From a virus: a DNA stretch of 35,610 nt. Both the position numbers and the translations under genes were made by a program. The first letter of the stretch is position 1, and each line of letters begins with the position of its first letter. This document shows positions 11,405 through 19,614 of the stretch, piece by piece. The stretch covers positions 1-35,610 of IMG/VR virus record IMGVR_UViG_3300030103_000970; one strand, 5' to 3'. The notes under the pieces are model-generated. The model was not told where the DNA came from. It saw only the letters and a list, made by a program, of their open reading frames with translations, and did not search any database.

Positions 11405-12860
11405 GTTTTTTAGAGGTTTACGAGGGCCAGTAGGAAGTGGCAAATCTGTCGCTTGCGCTATTGAGGTACTTAGACGTGCTCTCCAACAAGAAAAAAATGC
11501 ACAAGGAAAAAGAAAAAGTAGGTGGGCCGTTATTCGGAATACTAATCCGCAACTTAAAACGACTACTATCAAGACGTGGTTAGATTGGTTTCCTGAGAAT
11601 GAATGGGGTATATTCTCATGGTCAGTACCTTATACCCATAGAATAAATGTAGGTGAACTAGAATTAGAGGTCATATTCTTAGCTTTAGATAGGCCTGAAG
11701 ATGTTAAAAAGCTTTTATCATTAGAACTAACAGGAGTATGGGTAAACGAAGCCAGAGAGCTTCCTAAGAGCATTATTGATGCTTGTACTATGAGGGTAGG
11801 TAGATATCCTAGTATGCGTGATGGTGGTGCTTCTTGGTATGGAGTTATTGCAGATACTAACGCACCAGAAGAAGATCATTGGTGGCCTATTATGGCTGGT
11901 GATGTACCAGTACCAGATCATCTATCTAGAGATGAAGCCTTGATGTTAGTTAAGCCTGAGAATTGGAATTTTTATACGCAGCCATCTGCTTTATTAGAAG
12001 ATAAAAATAAAGATGGTACACTCAAAGGATATAAAAGAAATAATAAATGCGAAAATCAAAACAATCTTACACAAGATTATTATAACAATATTATTAAAGG
12101 TAAGATGAAAGGTTGGATTGATGTTTATGTAATGAATAAACTAGGATCTTTAGAAGAAGGTAAACCAGTATACCCTAACTGGAATATGGAAATACATTTA
12201 TCAAAAGAAGATTTAGAGCCAGCTCAAACAACAGTCTATGTTGGTATTGACTTTGGTTTAACACCAGCTGCAGTTTTCGGTCAAAAGTTACCTAATGGTA
12301 GATGGATTATACTTCAAGAGTTAGTTTGTTTTGATATGGGTATAGCAAGATTTAGTGAACTATTAAAATATGAGTTTGCAAAGAATTATAGAAACTTAGA
12401 TATAGAAGTATTTGGTGATCCAGCTGGAGATTTTAGAGCTCAAACAGATGAAACTACACCATTTCAAATATTAAGACAAAATGGCATAATGGGTAAACCT
12501 ACTCATAGTAATGATGTAGCTCTTAGAATAGAAGCTGTTGAAACTTCATTAGCTAGATTAGTAGAAGGATCTGCTGGTTTTTTAGTAGATCATAGATGTA
12601 TTAATCTTAAAAAAGGATTTAATGGTGGTTATTTCTACAGAAGATTACAAACATCAGGTGATAGGTATGACGAAAAGCCAATGAAAAATAGATATTCCCA
12701 TGTCCATGACGCATTACAGTATTTATTATTAGGAGCTGGGGAAGGTAAACAATTAATATCTGGAAAAGCTAAAAATCCTACTGTTGTTAAGACAAGAGGT
12801 TGGAGTATATTTGGTGATAAAAAAAGAAGAAGTGTATGGCAAAACAGAATGAATGGTTAG
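11343..12860 (+). CDS. terL: Terminase large subunit
   Basis: 505 residues. ATPase half: Walker A GPVGSGKS (28-35), Walker B-like LTGVWVNEARE (129-139). Nuclease half: GIDFG (D303), FGDPAGD (D359, D363) and HVHDALQYL (D456), the acidic residues that bind metal. It pumps DNA into the prohead and cuts it. It follows the small protein at 11115 without a gap. Length is normal for podovirus terminases. Confidence 0.95.
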   Translation: MAQLSYKPDGNILKNFLKGNEFFRGLRGPVGSGKSVACAIEVLRRALQQEKNAQGKRKSRWAVIRNTNPQLKTTTIKTWLDWFPENEWGIFSWSVPYTHRINVGELELEVIFLALDRPEDVKKLLSLELTGVWVNEARELPKSIIDACTMRVGRYPSMRDGGASWYGVIADTNAPEEDHWWPIMAGDVPVPDHLSRDEALMLVKPENWNFYTQPSALLEDKNKDGTLKGYKRNNKCENQNNLTQDYYNNIIKGKMKGWIDVYVMNKLGSLEEGKPVYPNWNMEIHLSKEDLEPAQTTVYVGIDFGLTPAAVFGQKLPNGRWIILQELVCFDMGIARFSELLKYEFAKNYRNLDIEVFGDPAGDFRAQTDETTPFQILRQNGIMGKPTHSNDVALRIEAVETSLARLVEGSAGFLVDHRCINLKKGFNGGYFYRRLQTSGDRYDEKPMKNRYSHVHDALQYLLLGAGEGKQLISGKAKNPTVVKTRGWSIFGDKKRRSVWQNRMNG

Positions 12861-13249
12861 TATATTTCTACGAAAATAAAGATTATCATAGACATACTAA
12901 ATTTTTTAAAAAGGGTTTTAAACATTGTGGAGTAATGGGTTATGATCCTGAAAAAAAAATATGGATAATAGCAGAGTTTTTGTTTGGTAAATTAAATATA
13001 GAAATACTTAATGAGCAAGAAGTAGATAAAATATTTAGGTTAATACAAATAAAAAATGGACATATATTAAAAGTACCTGTCCAAGACACTATTCCTAGTT
13101 TTCCAACAATTATGGGATCTTGGATAAAAGAACATAGCTGCGTTAGTTATGTACAAAGAATGATAGGCTGGTCTAGATTTTGGATATTTACACCTAATCA
13201 GCTATATTGTGCGTTGAAAAAAAATGGAATGTGTGAAATAGACTTATAA
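12836..13249 (+). CDS. Candidate circularly permuted papain-like (YiiX/NlpC-P60-like) protein
   Basis: 137 residues. Near the N-terminus FKHCGVMGYDPEKKIW has H30, followed by IIAEF with E47. A later segment, HSCVSYVQRMIG, has C102 at the start of a helix, then FTPNQLYCALK. The order His-Glu-Cys is that of permuted NlpC/P60 enzymes, in which His precedes the catalytic Cys. Those cleave peptidoglycan peptides or act on lipids. With no classical endolysin in the window, this is a candidate. It overlaps the end of terL by 25 bases. The enzymatic role is inference. Confidence 0.5.
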   Translation: MAKQNEWLVYFYENKDYHRHTKFFKKGFKHCGVMGYDPEKKIWIIAEFLFGKLNIEILNEQEVDKIFRLIQIKNGHILKVPVQDTIPSFPTIMGSWIKEHSCVSYVQRMIGWSRFWIFTPNQLYCALKKNGMCEIDL

Positions 13250-13251
13250 CT

Positions 13252-13473
13252 ATGGGTGCATTTAAAAAACCAAAGTATCAAGAAACTGCTGCAGATAAAG
13301 CAATTAGAGAAGATATTGAAAATAGAAGAAAAGAAGAATTACTAGAACAAGAAAAATTAGAAAAAAAAGATAAAAAATTAAAAAGAAGAAAAGCAAAAGG
13401 TATGGTTGGTATGAGATCATTATTTTCTAGAGCTGGTGGCAAAGGATTTTTTTATGAAGGCAAGGAAAACTAA
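13252..13473 (+). CDS. Small highly charged protein
   Basis: 73 residues; a Lys/Glu-rich central helix (ENRRKEELLEQEKLEKKDKK) is followed by KAKGMVGMRSLFSRAGGKGF. The end resembles a conserved GMVG(M)RSLFSR.GGKGF pattern in small marine phage proteins located before the portal. TAATG-coupled to the next gene. Function unknown, perhaps a head or connector component. Confidence 0.65.
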   Translation: MGAFKKPKYQETAADKAIREDIENRRKEELLEQEKLEKKDKKLKRRKAKGMVGMRSLFSRAGGKGFFYEGKEN

Positions 13474-14249
13474 TGGGTGGTAAAACAAGTACAAGTTCAT
13501 CTTCTGGTGGAGGAGGTGGTGGAAGTAACAATAATAATAACAATAATCAAACTAATCAAATTGTTAAGCAAGTAAAAAAAGATATTGGTTTAACTGCAGT
13601 AGGTGGTATTGGTGGCCCAAACATGGGATATGTTGCAACAAGAGATCCTAAAACAGGTGGAAAAATTAGTAATCCTCAAATGTATGGTGAAGCAGCATCA
13701 ACAGCAGCTAAAAAAAGAATGGCAGAAGCTGGAATGGGAACATACAATCCTGAAAAAGATAGTTTTCAAAATGTTGTAGGTAATCAAATAATATCAAGTA
13801 CTGGAATGATGGGTACTTCTATGGGTAGTGGTGAAAATACTATTATGGGTCAAATACCTATTTCAAAACAAATGTTTGAATCACAAAAAAAATTAAAAAT
13901 GATGGCTTTGCTTCCTTTGTCAGTATTAGCTCCTTTTCCTGTTTCAACTGTATTAGGTTATGGTGCTGAAGAAGCAAGAAAAGCATCATATGATAATTAT
14001 GTAAATAGTTTTAATCAAGGTGGTTTAATTAGAGAAACATCATCTACTTCTTATGCAGCTAAAAGTAATACAGATACTTCTGATGCAAAAATACAAGATA
14101 CTAAAGCACAAGCAGAAGCTAGTGAATCTGCAGCAGTTGAAGCTGCTAATTTAAGAAAACAAGCTATTGCAAGAAATCAAGCAGCATTAAAAGGTAAAAG
14201 ACAATTTTTTAGTGGAACAACAAAACTAATAAAAGGAGCAATGCAGTAA
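13473..14249 (+). CDS. Unknown protein before portal, Gly/Asn tracts
   Basis: 258 residues starting with Ser, Gly and Asn homopolymer runs (SSSSGGGGGGSNNNNNNN), a flexible tail. A hydrophobic stretch MMALLPLSVLAPFPVSTVLG lies at about residues 141-162. The C-terminal third is Ala-rich and helical (KAQAEASESAAVEAANLRKQ). It ends on TAATG with the portal gene. Position suggests a virion or head-assembly protein; family not recognised. Confidence 0.6.
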   Translation: MGGKTSTSSSSGGGGGGSNNNNNNNQTNQIVKQVKKDIGLTAVGGIGGPNMGYVATRDPKTGGKISNPQMYGEAASTAAKKRMAEAGMGTYNPEKDSFQNVVGNQIISSTGMMGTSMGSGENTIMGQIPISKQMFESQKKLKMMALLPLSVLAPFPVSTVLGYGAEEARKASYDNYVNSFNQGGLIRETSSTSYAAKSNTDTSDAKIQDTKAQAEASESAAVEAANLRKQAIARNQAALKGKRQFFSGTTKLIKGAMQ

Positions 14250-15850
14250 TGGCATTTATACCAGTAGCAGAAAAAAATATTTCATCAGGATATACTGATA
14301 ATAAATTTAAAAATTTTTTTAAAAAGTATCAAGACGCAGAAACAATCTTTGATCATTGGAAAGATAAATATGAAGAAGCATATGAATACACAATGCCTTC
14401 AAGAGAATCTTTTTATGAAGAAACAGTAGGAGAAAGACGTACTGATAAAATATTTGATGAAACTGCAGTAGTAGGTATTCAAGAATTTGCTAGTAGATTA
14501 CAAGCTGGTATAGTTCCTACTTATGGTAGATGGGCAAACTTTGAAGCTGGTACTGATATACCAGAAGATCAAAGACCAGCAGTTAATGAAGCATTAGATG
14601 AAATAACTAAATATGTTTTTGAGATATTAGCTGGATCTAATTTTAATCAAGAAGTACATGAAGCATTTATGGATTGTGCTATTGGCACTGGTGTAATGTT
14701 AGTAGAAGAAGGTGATGCATTAAATCCTATTAAGTTTACAGCAATACCTTTGCCTAAAGTTATGTTAAACAATGGGCCAGATAATAGAGTAGATACAGTA
14801 TTTAGAAAAAGACAAATAGCTTACAATCAATTGATGACTGCTTATCCTAAAGCAGAAATGTCTGAAAAGATGTTAAAAGCTATTGAAAATAATGAAACTA
14901 AAAAAGCAAATATTGTAGAAGGTGTTTACAAAATTTACGATGAAGCAAATACAGAAAAATATAAATATTGTGTTGCTTGTATGAATGAAGAAGAAATTAT
15001 TTTTGAAAAAGAATTAGATGGAGTTGGTAGTAATCCTTATATTGTATTTAGATGGAATAAAGGATCAGGAGAAGTTTATGGAAGAGGGCCTGTATTTAAT
15101 AGCATGGCTGCAATTAAAACAACTAATCTTACAGTAGAACTAATATTACAAAATGCACAAATGAATATTAGTGGAATATATACTTATGAAGATGATGGTG
15201 TTGTTAATCCTGATAATATAAATCTTGTGCCAGGTGCTTTAATTCCTGTAGCTCCAAATAGTAGAGGTCTTACACCTTTAGCTGGTGCTGGAAGATTTGA
15301 TGTAGCGCAGTTAATACTTTCTGATATGCGTCAAAATATTAAAAAAGCATTATACATGGAAACACTTGGTAGACCAGAGGGTACACCAATGTCTGCTACT
15401 GAAGTATCTGAAAGAATGGCAGATCTGTCAAGACAGATTGGATCATCATTTGGTAGACTACAATCAGAATTTGTAACACCATTACTTCGTAGAGTAATTA
15501 GAATATTATCTAAACAGGGTAGAATTGAAATACCAAAAATTGATAACAGAGAAGTAACTGTTATATCTCAATCGCCATTAGCTCAGGCACAACATCAACA
15601 AGATGTTGCAGTAGTTAATAATTTTAATGCAATATTAGCTCAAACATTTGGCCCACAAATTCTTAATATGATTGTTAAACAAGATGAAGTAGCTAGATAT
15701 TTAGCAGAAAAATTAGGTTTACCAGAAAAATTAATAAGAGATCCACAAGAGCAACAACAAATGATACAAGAGTTGCAAAACATGGCACAACAGTCTAATA
15801 TGGCACAAAATGAGTTGGGAATCCCTAGTCAATCGCCACAAGGACAATAA
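14249..15850 (+). CDS. Portal / head-tail connector protein (T7 gp8-like)
   Basis: 533 residues of the T7-type head-tail connector family. Recognisable parts are YEYTMPSRESFY, DETAVVGIQEFASRLQAGI, TYGRWANFEAG, the middle VYGRGPVFNSMAAIKTTN, and ETLGRPEGTPMSATEVSERM near the C-terminal half. It forms the 12-subunit ring at one vertex through which DNA passes, and it binds terminase and tail tube. The C-terminus is Gln-rich. TAATG-coupled upstream; the next gene starts inside its last 41 bases. Confidence 0.95.
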   Translation: MAFIPVAEKNISSGYTDNKFKNFFKKYQDAETIFDHWKDKYEEAYEYTMPSRESFYEETVGERRTDKIFDETAVVGIQEFASRLQAGIVPTYGRWANFEAGTDIPEDQRPAVNEALDEITKYVFEILAGSNFNQEVHEAFMDCAIGTGVMLVEEGDALNPIKFTAIPLPKVMLNNGPDNRVDTVFRKRQIAYNQLMTAYPKAEMSEKMLKAIENNETKKANIVEGVYKIYDEANTEKYKYCVACMNEEEIIFEKELDGVGSNPYIVFRWNKGSGEVYGRGPVFNSMAAIKTTNLTVELILQNAQMNISGIYTYEDDGVVNPDNINLVPGALIPVAPNSRGLTPLAGAGRFDVAQLILSDMRQNIKKALYMETLGRPEGTPMSATEVSERMADLSRQIGSSFGRLQSEFVTPLLRRVIRILSKQGRIEIPKIDNREVTVISQSPLAQAQHQQDVAVVNNFNAILAQTFGPQILNMIVKQDEVARYLAEKLGLPEKLIRDPQEQQQMIQELQNMAQQSNMAQNELGIPSQSPQGQ

Positions 15851-16064
15851 AAAAGATACTAGCGAAATAGATCAAATATTTGCTGCAGTTTTTTCTGATC
15901 CTGATGGTAAAAAAATATTGGAATACTTTGATAGTATTGTTATGAATACTACAGTAAATCCTACTGCTGATAGTAGAGTATTATGGCATTTAGAAGGACA
16001 ACGATTTATGCTGCAACAAATTAAAAATAGAATTAAGCGAGGTAAAGAATGGAAGAAGAAGTAG
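15810..16064 (+). CDS. Bbp19-like small phage protein
   Basis: 84 residues: AAVFSDPDGKKILEYF, then NPTADSRVLWHLEGQRFMLQ and a basic end. This agrees with the Bbp19 family found between portal and scaffold genes in podoviruses. The ATG at 15810 lies in the portal gene; no later ATG precedes the conserved part. Function unknown, presumably head-related. It overlaps the scaffold gene start by 16 bases. Confidence 0.7.
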   Translation: MSWESLVNRHKDNKKDTSEIDQIFAAVFSDPDGKKILEYFDSIVMNTTVNPTADSRVLWHLEGQRFMLQQIKNRIKRGKEWKKK

Positions 16065-16786
16065 TTACACAAACAGAACAAACAGAAGAAATTTCTAAAC
16101 CAGACTTTGTTCAAGATAAATTTTGGAACAAAGATACTAATGAAATTAATATAGAAGAATTATCTAGTAGTTATAATTCATTAGAAAAAAAATTAGGATC
16201 AAGAACAGAAGATTTATCTAAACAAATTAGAGAAGATATGGCTAATGAAATAAGGTCTAAAGTTCCTGAAAATTATGAAATTAGTATGCCTGAGATACCA
16301 GAAAATGTACAAATGGATATTGATCCTGAAATGCCTTTATTACAATGGTGGCAAAAAACAGCAAAAGAAGCTGGTTTATCTCAAGATCAATTTAATACAG
16401 GGATAGAAGCATTTGTTAATAATGAGATAGGAAGTTTACCTGATCTTGATAATGAAAAACAATTATTAGGTGAAAATGCAAATGCAAGAATAGAAGCTGC
16501 TGATTTATGGAGTAAAAAAAATTTATCTACTGATTCTTATGATGCTATATCTGAATTTGCTAGCACAGCTAAAGGTGTAAAAGCATTAGAAGAAATAATG
16601 AAACTTAATAAAGATGCACCAATACCACAAACAGAAACAGCTATTGACGCTGCTCCTAGTTTAGATGATCTTAGATCTATGATGAAAGATCCTCGATATT
16701 GGAAAGATGGAGATAGAGATCAAGCTTATATTAATAAAGTAAGTAACTTATATGAAAAGTACTACGGAAATCAAAAGGCGAGTTAA
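16049..16786 (+). CDS. Capsid scaffolding protein
   Basis: 245 residues, acidic and helical, with a disordered Glu/Thr-rich N-terminus and a C-terminal segment (LRSMMKDPRYWKDGDRDQAY, KVSNLYEKYYG) typical of scaffolds of T7-like phages, where the end contacts capsid subunits. It guides prohead assembly and then leaves. Located between portal and capsid genes as expected. Confidence 0.85.
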   Translation: MEEEVVTQTEQTEEISKPDFVQDKFWNKDTNEINIEELSSSYNSLEKKLGSRTEDLSKQIREDMANEIRSKVPENYEISMPEIPENVQMDIDPEMPLLQWWQKTAKEAGLSQDQFNTGIEAFVNNEIGSLPDLDNEKQLLGENANARIEAADLWSKKNLSTDSYDAISEFASTAKGVKALEEIMKLNKDAPIPQTETAIDAAPSLDDLRSMMKDPRYWKDGDRDQAYINKVSNLYEKYYGNQKAS

Positions 16787-17024
16787 AGCTACTTGGCGTG
16801 ACGCACAATCTTTTGCTGAATGGCTAGATCCTATTGAAGGTAAAAAATTAAAACCAGCTATAAATTATAGTGAAGGATATGTGTTAAAAGATGATGATGA
16901 CGTATTAATTTTGTATATGACATATAATGATACAGATATTGGTGATACTTGTGTCATTCCTAAAGAAAATGTTGTTAATATTTGTGAGTTGAAAAATATT
17001 AAAAAAAATGTCAGTAAAGAATAA
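16752..17024 (+). CDS. Small unknown protein between scaffold and capsid
   Basis: 90 residues: basic start (IKRRVKATWRDAQSFAEWLD), then beta-like acidic segments (LKDDDDVLILYMTYNDTDIG, CVIPKENVVNICEL). It starts inside the scaffold gene in another frame (35-base overlap). Probably a small regulatory or head protein; no family recognised. Confidence 0.6.
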   Translation: MKSTTEIKRRVKATWRDAQSFAEWLDPIEGKKLKPAINYSEGYVLKDDDDVLILYMTYNDTDIGDTCVIPKENVVNICELKNIKKNVSKE

Positions 17025-17039
17025 ATAGACCTCTAAGGC

Positions 17040-17091
17040 CCTAGATATGCCTGTAAAGATAACATATCAAACTCCTCTGAGACAATCTAGG
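17040..17091 (+). promoter_or_regulatory. Structured leader of the capsid gene
   Basis: CCTAGAT (17040-17046) is complementary to ATCTAGG (17085-17091), and within this GATATG (17044-17049) can pair with CATATC (17063-17068); the two stems share three bases so they are alternatives or partial. GGAGG follows just before the capsid ATG. It could be an mRNA processing or stability element for the most expressed gene. No convincing promoter seen. Confidence 0.4.
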
Positions 17092-17119
17092 TAAACTTAA
17101 CAAGCATACGGAGGTTAAA

Positions 17120-17965
17120 ATGTCTGCTTCTATTACTAATGCTTTTATCACTCAGTTCGAAGCTGAAGTGCATATGGCATATCAAAGAATGGGTAGTAAG
17201 CTAAAAAGCCTAGTGCGTACTGTAAACGGAGTAAGTGGCGAATCTGTAAAATTCCAAAAAGTTGGAACAGGTGAAGCTACAAGCAAAGCAAGACACGCAG
17301 AAGTAGTTGCTATGAACATTTCTCACACAAATGTAACTGCAACTCTAGCTGATTTCTATGCGTCTGATTACGTAGACAAACTAGACGAGCTTAAAACCAA
17401 TATTGACGAAAGATCAGTTGTTGCAAATAATGCAGCATATGCTCTTGGTCGTAAAACTGATTCTATCATTACAGATGCTATGAGTTCTGCTACTACACTA
17501 GCTAACAATGCTGGTGCTCAAGGTGGTACTGTTGCAACTGATATGAACGTAGATAAGTTCCAAGAAATGCAAGCGCTTTTCGGAACTAACAGCGTTCCTG
17601 ATGATGGCGGAAGATACTGGGCAATCGGCCCTAACCAATGGTCTAACTTATTAGATGAAGATCAATGGTCAAGAATGGAATACATTGGATCTAACGAATT
17701 ACCTTTCTCTGGTATGAATTACACAGCGAAAAAATTCTTAGGTTTCTTAGTATTTGTACATTCTGGTCTAGACACATCTGGTTCTACTGATAGACACACT
17801 ATTGCATGGCACAAGTCATCAATGGGTCTAGGTGTAGGATCTGAAGTTAGAACTGAAGTAAACTATATACCTGAAAAGGTATCTCACTTAATGACTTCTT
17901 ACCTATCCATGGGATCAATTCTAATTGATACTAATGGTATTAGAGTACAGAAGTGTGCGGAATAG
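17120..17965 (+). CDS. Major capsid protein (T7 gp10-like)
   Basis: 281 residues with the T7-type capsid pattern: ITNAFITQFEAEVHMAYQRM, SVKFQKVGTGEA, DFYASDYVDKLDEL, and near the C-terminus SEVRTEVNYIPEKVSHLM. This is the HK97-fold shell subunit. It has a strong GGAGG site and visibly more C-ending codons than nearby genes, as expected for very high expression. Leader structure lies upstream and a hairpin downstream of the next gene. Confidence 0.93.
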   Translation: MSASITNAFITQFEAEVHMAYQRMGSKLKSLVRTVNGVSGESVKFQKVGTGEATSKARHAEVVAMNISHTNVTATLADFYASDYVDKLDELKTNIDERSVVANNAAYALGRKTDSIITDAMSSATTLANNAGAQGGTVATDMNVDKFQEMQALFGTNSVPDDGGRYWAIGPNQWSNLLDEDQWSRMEYIGSNELPFSGMNYTAKKFLGFLVFVHSGLDTSGSTDRHTIAWHKSSMGLGVGSEVRTEVNYIPEKVSHLMTSYLSMGSILIDTNGIRVQKCAE

Positions 17966-17975
17966 GAGATAAATA

Positions 17976-18230
17976 ATGGCATACGCAACTTCAAATCCGA
18001 TTAAGAAAATTGCTGGAATGGGTGCTGGAAACTCACTATGGTTTTATACTGATGGTGATGCTAAAGCAGCTGTTGTAGCTTCAGGTTATTTCAATTCTGC
18101 TTACAAAGAATTAAGCAAAGGTGATGTTATCCTTTGTTCAATCGGTGTAGGTGGTACTCACGAAATGGACACAATTACAGTTACTTCTGAAACAGGTGCA
18201 ACTACTGTAACAACAGTAGCTCTTGCATAA
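17976..18230 (+). CDS. Small capsid-associated protein (decoration/head-fibre-like)
   Basis: 84 residues, beta-rich: GAGNSLWFYTDGDAKAAVVA, FNSAYKELSKGDVILCS and ETGATTVTTVALA. Short proteins of this type follow the capsid gene in many podoviruses, and I believe they bind the shell surface. GGAG lies before the ATG; the gap to the capsid gene is 10 bases, and a hairpin terminator follows. The role is inferred from position. Confidence 0.65.
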   Translation: MAYATSNPIKKIAGMGAGNSLWFYTDGDAKAAVVASGYFNSAYKELSKGDVILCSIGVGGTHEMDTITVTSETGATTVTTVALA

Positions 18231-18246
18231 GGAGATTAACAGCTAT

Positions 18247-18265
18247 GAGGGGGTTTATCCCCCTC
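18247..18265 (+). terminator. Hairpin terminator after the capsid genes
   Basis: GAGGGGG (18247-18253) pairs perfectly with CCCCCTC (18259-18265) across TTTAT. Only TAGTT follows, so termination is probably partial. The position matches the T7 terminator after gene 10, which lowers expression of tail genes relative to capsid. Confidence 0.65.
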
Positions 18266-18284
18266 TAGTTAAATAGGAAAAATT

Positions 18285-19004
18285 ATGGCAATAAGTGCAG
18301 CAATAGGTGTAGGAAAAAAAATAGTTGGCAAAGCTATTAATGTTGCCAAAAAAAAGAAAAAAGATTTAGAAACTAAAGGTAGAAGAGTAAAATCAGCATT
18401 AAATAAAAAAGGAAAAACAGCAGATATACCTGATGTTGCTGCTGGTGCTGCTGCAAGTACAATACAAACTGGAAAACAAATAGCTAAAAATCCTACTGTA
18501 AAAAAAGCTGTAGAAGCAACAAAAGAAACAATATCAAAAGCAACAAGAAGTCCTGCTGGAATAGCAGCTACTGAATCTTTAAAAAACATAGATAAAGCTA
18601 CTGGAGGATTTGTTTCTGGTAGAAATATTGCAGCTGTAGCTGGAGTTGCTGGTGCGTTAGGATTAGCTTCATCATTAACAAAATCTAATGCAAAACCAGA
18701 ACAAGAATATAATGTTACAAGAATGAGTGATGGTAGATTTTCTACAACTTATAGAGATAAAAATGCTAATGCTGTATTTAGTGCAAAACAATTATCTGAA
18801 AAAGAAATAGATGATGTTAGAACACAATTAGCAGTATTAGATAGTATTTTAGATTCAAGTGATCCAAAAGCAAGAAGTAAAGAATTTAAAGATACAGTAA
18901 TGAATTTAGCAAAGAAATATAAAATATCTAATATTACTGGTAAAAATTTATCTGTTATTATTCCTAATGTTGAAGGTGGAGTACAGTTAAGACAAAGAGC
19001 TTAA
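18285..19004 (+). CDS. Unknown basic virion-region protein
   Basis: 239 residues: Lys-rich N-terminal third (INVAKKKKKDLETKGRRVKS), Ala/Gly hydrophobic stretch at about 112-127 (NIAAVAGVAGALGLASSL), then a folded-looking C-terminal part (VTRMSDGRFSTTYRDKNANA, EFKDTVMNLAKKYKI). Placed between the capsid and tail tube genes. It may be an internal or head protein; no family recognised. Confidence 0.6.
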   Translation: MAISAAIGVGKKIVGKAINVAKKKKKDLETKGRRVKSALNKKGKTADIPDVAAGAAASTIQTGKQIAKNPTVKKAVEATKETISKATRSPAGIAATESLKNIDKATGGFVSGRNIAAVAGVAGALGLASSLTKSNAKPEQEYNVTRMSDGRFSTTYRDKNANAVFSAKQLSEKEIDDVRTQLAVLDSILDSSDPKARSKEFKDTVMNLAKKYKISNITGKNLSVIIPNVEGGVQLRQRA

Positions 19005-19005
19005 T

Positions 19006-19614
19006 ATGGCAGTAACAAAAGTAGATATAGCTTCAAGAGCATTAGTAATGATAGGAGCAAATCCTATTGCTTCATTTACTGATGGAACAACAGAAGCTAA
19101 CGTAACTAATACAATATACGAAGAAATTATTGAATCTAGTTTAACTAGACATAATTGGAGATTTGCAACAGGGCAACAACAATTATCTTTGTTAGCAAAC
19201 TCTCCTACTGGTAGATTTGAATATGCATATCAAATACCAGCTAATCCTGAATGTTTAAAAATATTAGCAGTTACAGTTAATGATGCATTGATACAATATA
19301 ATAGATATGAAGATAAAATTTATTTAGATGGTTTTGGATCTCAAAGCACAGTTATAATGGATTATATATTTAGACAAAGCGAAGATCAGTTTCCTCCTCA
19401 TTTTAGATTAGCAGTAGAATATAAACTGGCTAGTATTTTTGGTGGATCAGTAGCAAGAGACGCAGCTCTAGTTAGAGAATTTGATCAACTGAGTGAAAGA
19501 CAAATGTTAATAGCTAAAAATACTGACTCACAAGAAACTACTACTAAAACACTTTCTACTGATAGATTTATAACAGAAAGAAGAAGCAGTCGTAGTGGAC
19601 TTGTAGTCGGATAA
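19006..19614 (+). CDS. Tail tubular protein A (T7 gp11-like)
   Basis: 202 residues with the gatekeeper pattern: VDIASRALVMIGANPIASF, RHNWRFATGQQQL, FEYAYQIPANPECLKIL, FRLAVEYKLASIFGGSVARD. It forms the ring between portal and nozzle and binds the fibres. It follows the preceding stop by one base and its TAATG links to tubular protein B. Confidence 0.92.
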   Translation: MAVTKVDIASRALVMIGANPIASFTDGTTEANVTNTIYEEIIESSLTRHNWRFATGQQQLSLLANSPTGRFEYAYQIPANPECLKILAVTVNDALIQYNRYEDKIYLDGFGSQSTVIMDYIFRQSEDQFPPHFRLAVEYKLASIFGGSVARDAALVREFDQLSERQMLIAKNTDSQETTTKTLSTDRFITERRSSRSGLVVG

